In this document: in pieces, positions 61,945-64,000 of the stretch
Layout of the letters: every line of letters starts with the position of its first letter
Position numbering within the stretch: the first letter of the stretch is position 1
Notes under the pieces: model-generated
The model's input: only the letters and a program-made list of their open reading frames with translations
Database searches by the model: none
Told to the model about the DNA's origin: nothing
NCBI GenBank assembly: GCA_028285685.1
Contig: JANQOR010000035.1
Coordinates: forward strand, 124,001-188,000
Source: Cyclobacteriaceae bacterium
GTDB taxonomy: Bacteria > Bacteroidota > Bacteroidia > Cytophagales > Cyclobacteriaceae
Reading direction: 5' to 3'
DNA: 64,000 bases
Program-made: the position numbers and the translations under genes

Positions 61945-62646
61945 ATGAAAAAGATAGTTTCAATTTTAGTACTAACTACATCGATCGTATCGATGGCTCA
62001 AGATCAAAGAGAGGCTGAGTATGCAGCCTATATGAAGTCAAGCGTTGTGCTTTGGAAGCGCTGTGTTTCCCAGGCAGATAAGCAGTATGGATCTCAAAGT
62101 TTTGAGAAGGCAATGGCAATGTATGGCTTACTGAACACAACAATGGCGTCTCGTGATAAGGAGACGTTCAATGATAACGTTGATCAGACGATCGACTTGT
62201 TTAAAACGATTATCGAGGAGAAGCCATCTTGGGGCGAACCCAAGGCGGCGCTTTCTGCAATCTACGGACTTGTAATAGCGTACAGTCCCATGAAAGGAAT
62301 GCTTTATGGCTCAAAAAGTTCTTCGCTTGCTGACCAGGCGCTGAATGAGCAATCGGAGTCTCCTTTTGTGCATAAAGTTTTTGGTGGTTCTAAGCTCTAT
62401 ACACCTGCCATGTTCGGAGGAGATGCGGATGAGGCAGTGAGTGCCCTGGAAAAAGCAGTGGCTATTTATGAACAAAATCAGGACACGCAAGGAAACTGGC
62501 TGTACATGGAATCTTTGGTGAACCTGTCAATGGCCTACCAAAAGGTAGATAAAATTGACAAAGCCAAAGACACCTTGAAGAAGTCCCTTGAACTGGAGCC
62601 AGAGTATGGATGGGCGATGTCCATTCTTTCATCCTTGAATGAATAG
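61945..62646 (+). CDS. Exported TPR-like protein
   Basis: A 233-residue protein with a signal peptide (KKIVSILVLTTSIVSMAQ) and an all-helical body. The end has a clear TPR-like pair (ALEKAVAIYEQNQ...NWLYMESLVNLSMAYQKVDKIDKAKDTLKKSLELEPEYGWAMSIL). It is periplasmic and may help the TonB-dependent receptor encoded 2 nt downstream. No family name is recognised. Confidence 0.78.
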   Translation: MKKIVSILVLTTSIVSMAQDQREAEYAAYMKSSVVLWKRCVSQADKQYGSQSFEKAMAMYGLLNTTMASRDKETFNDNVDQTIDLFKTIIEEKPSWGEPKAALSAIYGLVIAYSPMKGMLYGSKSSSLADQALNEQSESPFVHKVFGGSKLYTPAMFGGDADEAVSALEKAVAIYEQNQDTQGNWLYMESLVNLSMAYQKVDKIDKAKDTLKKSLELEPEYGWAMSILSSLNE

Positions 62647-62648
62647 GA

Positions 62649-64000
62649 ATGCGAGTCTTATTGATTCTCTTTTGCGTGATCCCGTTCTTGTCCCTTTGCC
62701 AACAGAGGGTAACTGGTCAGGTGGTCGATAAAGAAACAGGTGAGGGGTTGATTGGTGCCCATGTCTACCTGTTAAAGGATTGGAGAAATGGAACAATAGC
62801 GGGAGTTGACGGATCCTTTTCACTTGAAGTTGATCCGACAACACCAGATTCAGTAATTGTATCATTTGTTGGGTTCAGGGAGGTTGTTGTTGGCCTCTCT
62901 GAATCAATGATCATTGAAATGGAACCCCAGGAAATCAGTGGCGACATTGTAGTTATAACGACACAAAGACCGATAGCTGAGGAATTCAAGTATATGAAAA
63001 TCAACAAAATCGATATTTACACGAATCCTGCGGCTAAAGCGGATCCTATTTTGGCGGTCAACTCGTTGCCTGCGGCCACAACCACGGACGAATCCGCGAA
63101 TATTAGTCTTAGAGGTAGCAGTCCGATTGAGACCGGCATTTTCCTCAATAATGTTCCTATTCATGATGCAGTAAGGTATTCACAGCTTAATGGTATTGGT
63201 ACTTTTAGTATTTTCAATACCGCAATTATCAAAGATGTGGTTGTGTTTCCAGGTAATCCGCCTTTGGAGTTTGGTAATACCACGTCGGGGATAATATCAT
63301 TGACTACTGATGACGGAATTTTGGATGGCAATGCCAATTCCGTCGTAGTGTCCCTGGCAAGCATAGGAATCACAAGAGATCAGAAGATCTCCGAAAATCA
63401 AAGTCTTAAGTTGTTTTCTAACTGGCAACCTAGTGCAGCAATTAAGGCGGTAAATGAGACTTCTCTTGAATCAATAAAGTCATTTGAGTCGGGCGATCTA
63501 GGTCTTTATTGGTATGGATCAACCGCGAATATGAACTGGAAAGTTTTGAATTATTCTGTCTTAGAAGGTTACGAGTTTAACTTCGAGCATGCCAGTTTCA
63601 ATGGAGTTTTCGACCAGAAGAAAAAAAGAAGCTTCCTGGTCTCTTCACTCGAACGTCAGGTTGCGGGTGGCACATTGAGCCTTAACAATGGTCTTAGCAC
63701 GAGCGATGGAGACTACAAATATTCGAATGCCAAGTTCAATGTAGTACAGCGCGATTTTTTTGGAGGGCTGAACTATCTAAAAGCTACGCCAAAGGTCAGT
63801 TTTAAAACAGGGTTAAGCTACGACTTGAGGAAATCGGAAGTTGAAGGGAATTTTCATGAGTTTCCGTATGCGCTGGGCCCCACTCACCCGACTACAGCCT
63901 TAAATGAATCTGCAAAGTCGAGAACACTAGAGAGTTTTGCTTATCTAAAATACGCGGCATCCGATAAATTAACCATTGGATCCGGTCTGAGAAAAAATGT
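62649..64000 (+). CDS. TonB-dependent receptor, cut by window end
   Basis: The frame opens at ATG 62649, two bases after the previous stop, and runs to the window edge (450 codons seen). A signal peptide (VLLILFCVIPFLSLC) precedes a CarboxypepD_reg-like domain (about residues 20-95, VTGQVVDKETGEGLIGAHVYL, VDGSFSLEV, VSFVGFREVVV). A plug follows (about 110-230, ANISLRGSSPIETGIFLNNVPIHD, VVVFPGNPPLEFGNTTSGIISL), then barrel strands. The carboxypeptidase-like N-domain differs from the TPP-controlled receptor. The substrate is unknown. It is the last gene seen of the MarR-like operon. Confidence 0.9.
   Translation, partial: MRVLLILFCVIPFLSLCQQRVTGQVVDKETGEGLIGAHVYLLKDWRNGTIAGVDGSFSLEVDPTTPDSVIVSFVGFREVVVGLSESMIIEMEPQEISGDIVVITTQRPIAEEFKYMKINKIDIYTNPAAKADPILAVNSLPAATTTDESANISLRGSSPIETGIFLNNVPIHDAVRYSQLNGIGTFSIFNTAIIKDVVVFPGNPPLEFGNTTSGIISLTTDDGILDGNANSVVVSLASIGITRDQKISENQSLKLFSNWQPSAAIKAVNETSLESIKSFESGDLGLYWYGSTANMNWKVLNYSVLEGYEFNFEHASFNGVFDQKKKRSFLVSSLERQVAGGTLSLNNGLSTSDGDYKYSNAKFNVVQRDFFGGLNYLKATPKVSFKTGLSYDLRKSEVEGNFHEFPYALGPTHPTTALNESAKSRTLESFAYLKYAASDKLTIGSGLRKN

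Overview
The window looks like a chromosomal segment of a member of the Bacteroidota, probably a marine Cytophagales-type bacterium. Pointers are two TonB-dependent receptors, a MarR-like regulator beside a small membrane operon, several matches to the Bacteroidota promoter (TTG, about 20 nt, TAnnTTTG), a Bacteroidota-type tyrosine integrase, a WbqC protein and a sphingolipid operon. No rRNA and no CRISPR array are present. One tRNA (Ser, anticodon TGA) is present.

Left part (1-24.7 kb) is mostly housekeeping. It holds a periplasmic binding protein, an arginase-family enzyme, a TPP riboswitch ahead of a TonB-dependent receptor, a PnuC-type transporter with a NadR-like kinase, guaB, psd, a glutamate dehydrogenase, cdsA, a CPBP protease and dusB. 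It continues with a broken glycine-zipper lipoprotein gene, a DMT exporter, an SLC13 carrier, an S41 protease and a tight RIC-like/ruvX/def/nitrilase operon, ending with an SPFH lipoprotein.

From 24.7 to 28.9 kb lies a 4.1-kb element integrated into the 3' end of tRNA-Ser. It is bounded by a 29-bp direct repeat. It carries a tyrosine recombinase, an AbiH-like remnant with an in-frame stop, and a two-gene cassette (degenerate PLD-like protein plus polytopic membrane protein) of unknown function, possibly defence.

From 30 to 57 kb the theme is the cell envelope. After mltG, a phosphopantetheinyl transferase, a Wzi-like porin and a cyclic-peptide-type ABC exporter come glycosyltransferases, methyltransferases, a Stealth protein and a LicD protein. 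Next is a complete 2-aminoethylphosphonate pathway (PEP mutase, phosphonopyruvate decarboxylase, AEP aminotransferase) divergent from a cytidylyltransferase. Then come a double-HKD PLD protein, a CDP-alcohol phosphatidyltransferase, and an operon for the sphingoid pathway: serine palmitoyltransferase-like, ceramide-reductase-like and ceramide-synthase-like genes with a dedicated dehydratase, ketosynthase and acyl carrier protein. An inositol-phosphate cytidylyltransferase-like gene and myo-inositol-1-phosphate synthase lie just beyond. I infer that this neighbourhood makes ceramide-based lipids carrying phosphoinositol (via CDP-inositol) and/or aminoethylphosphonate headgroups, plus phosphonate- or phosphate-decorated surface glycans. 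This is the most interesting system in the window.

The right end (57-64 kb) has a threonylcarbamoyl-AMP synthase-like gene, WbqC, clpC with a clear terminator, and a five-gene operon. That operon encodes a small MarR-like regulator and ends in a TonB-dependent receptor cut by the window edge. Two near-identical 29-bp elements sit upstream of its first and third genes.
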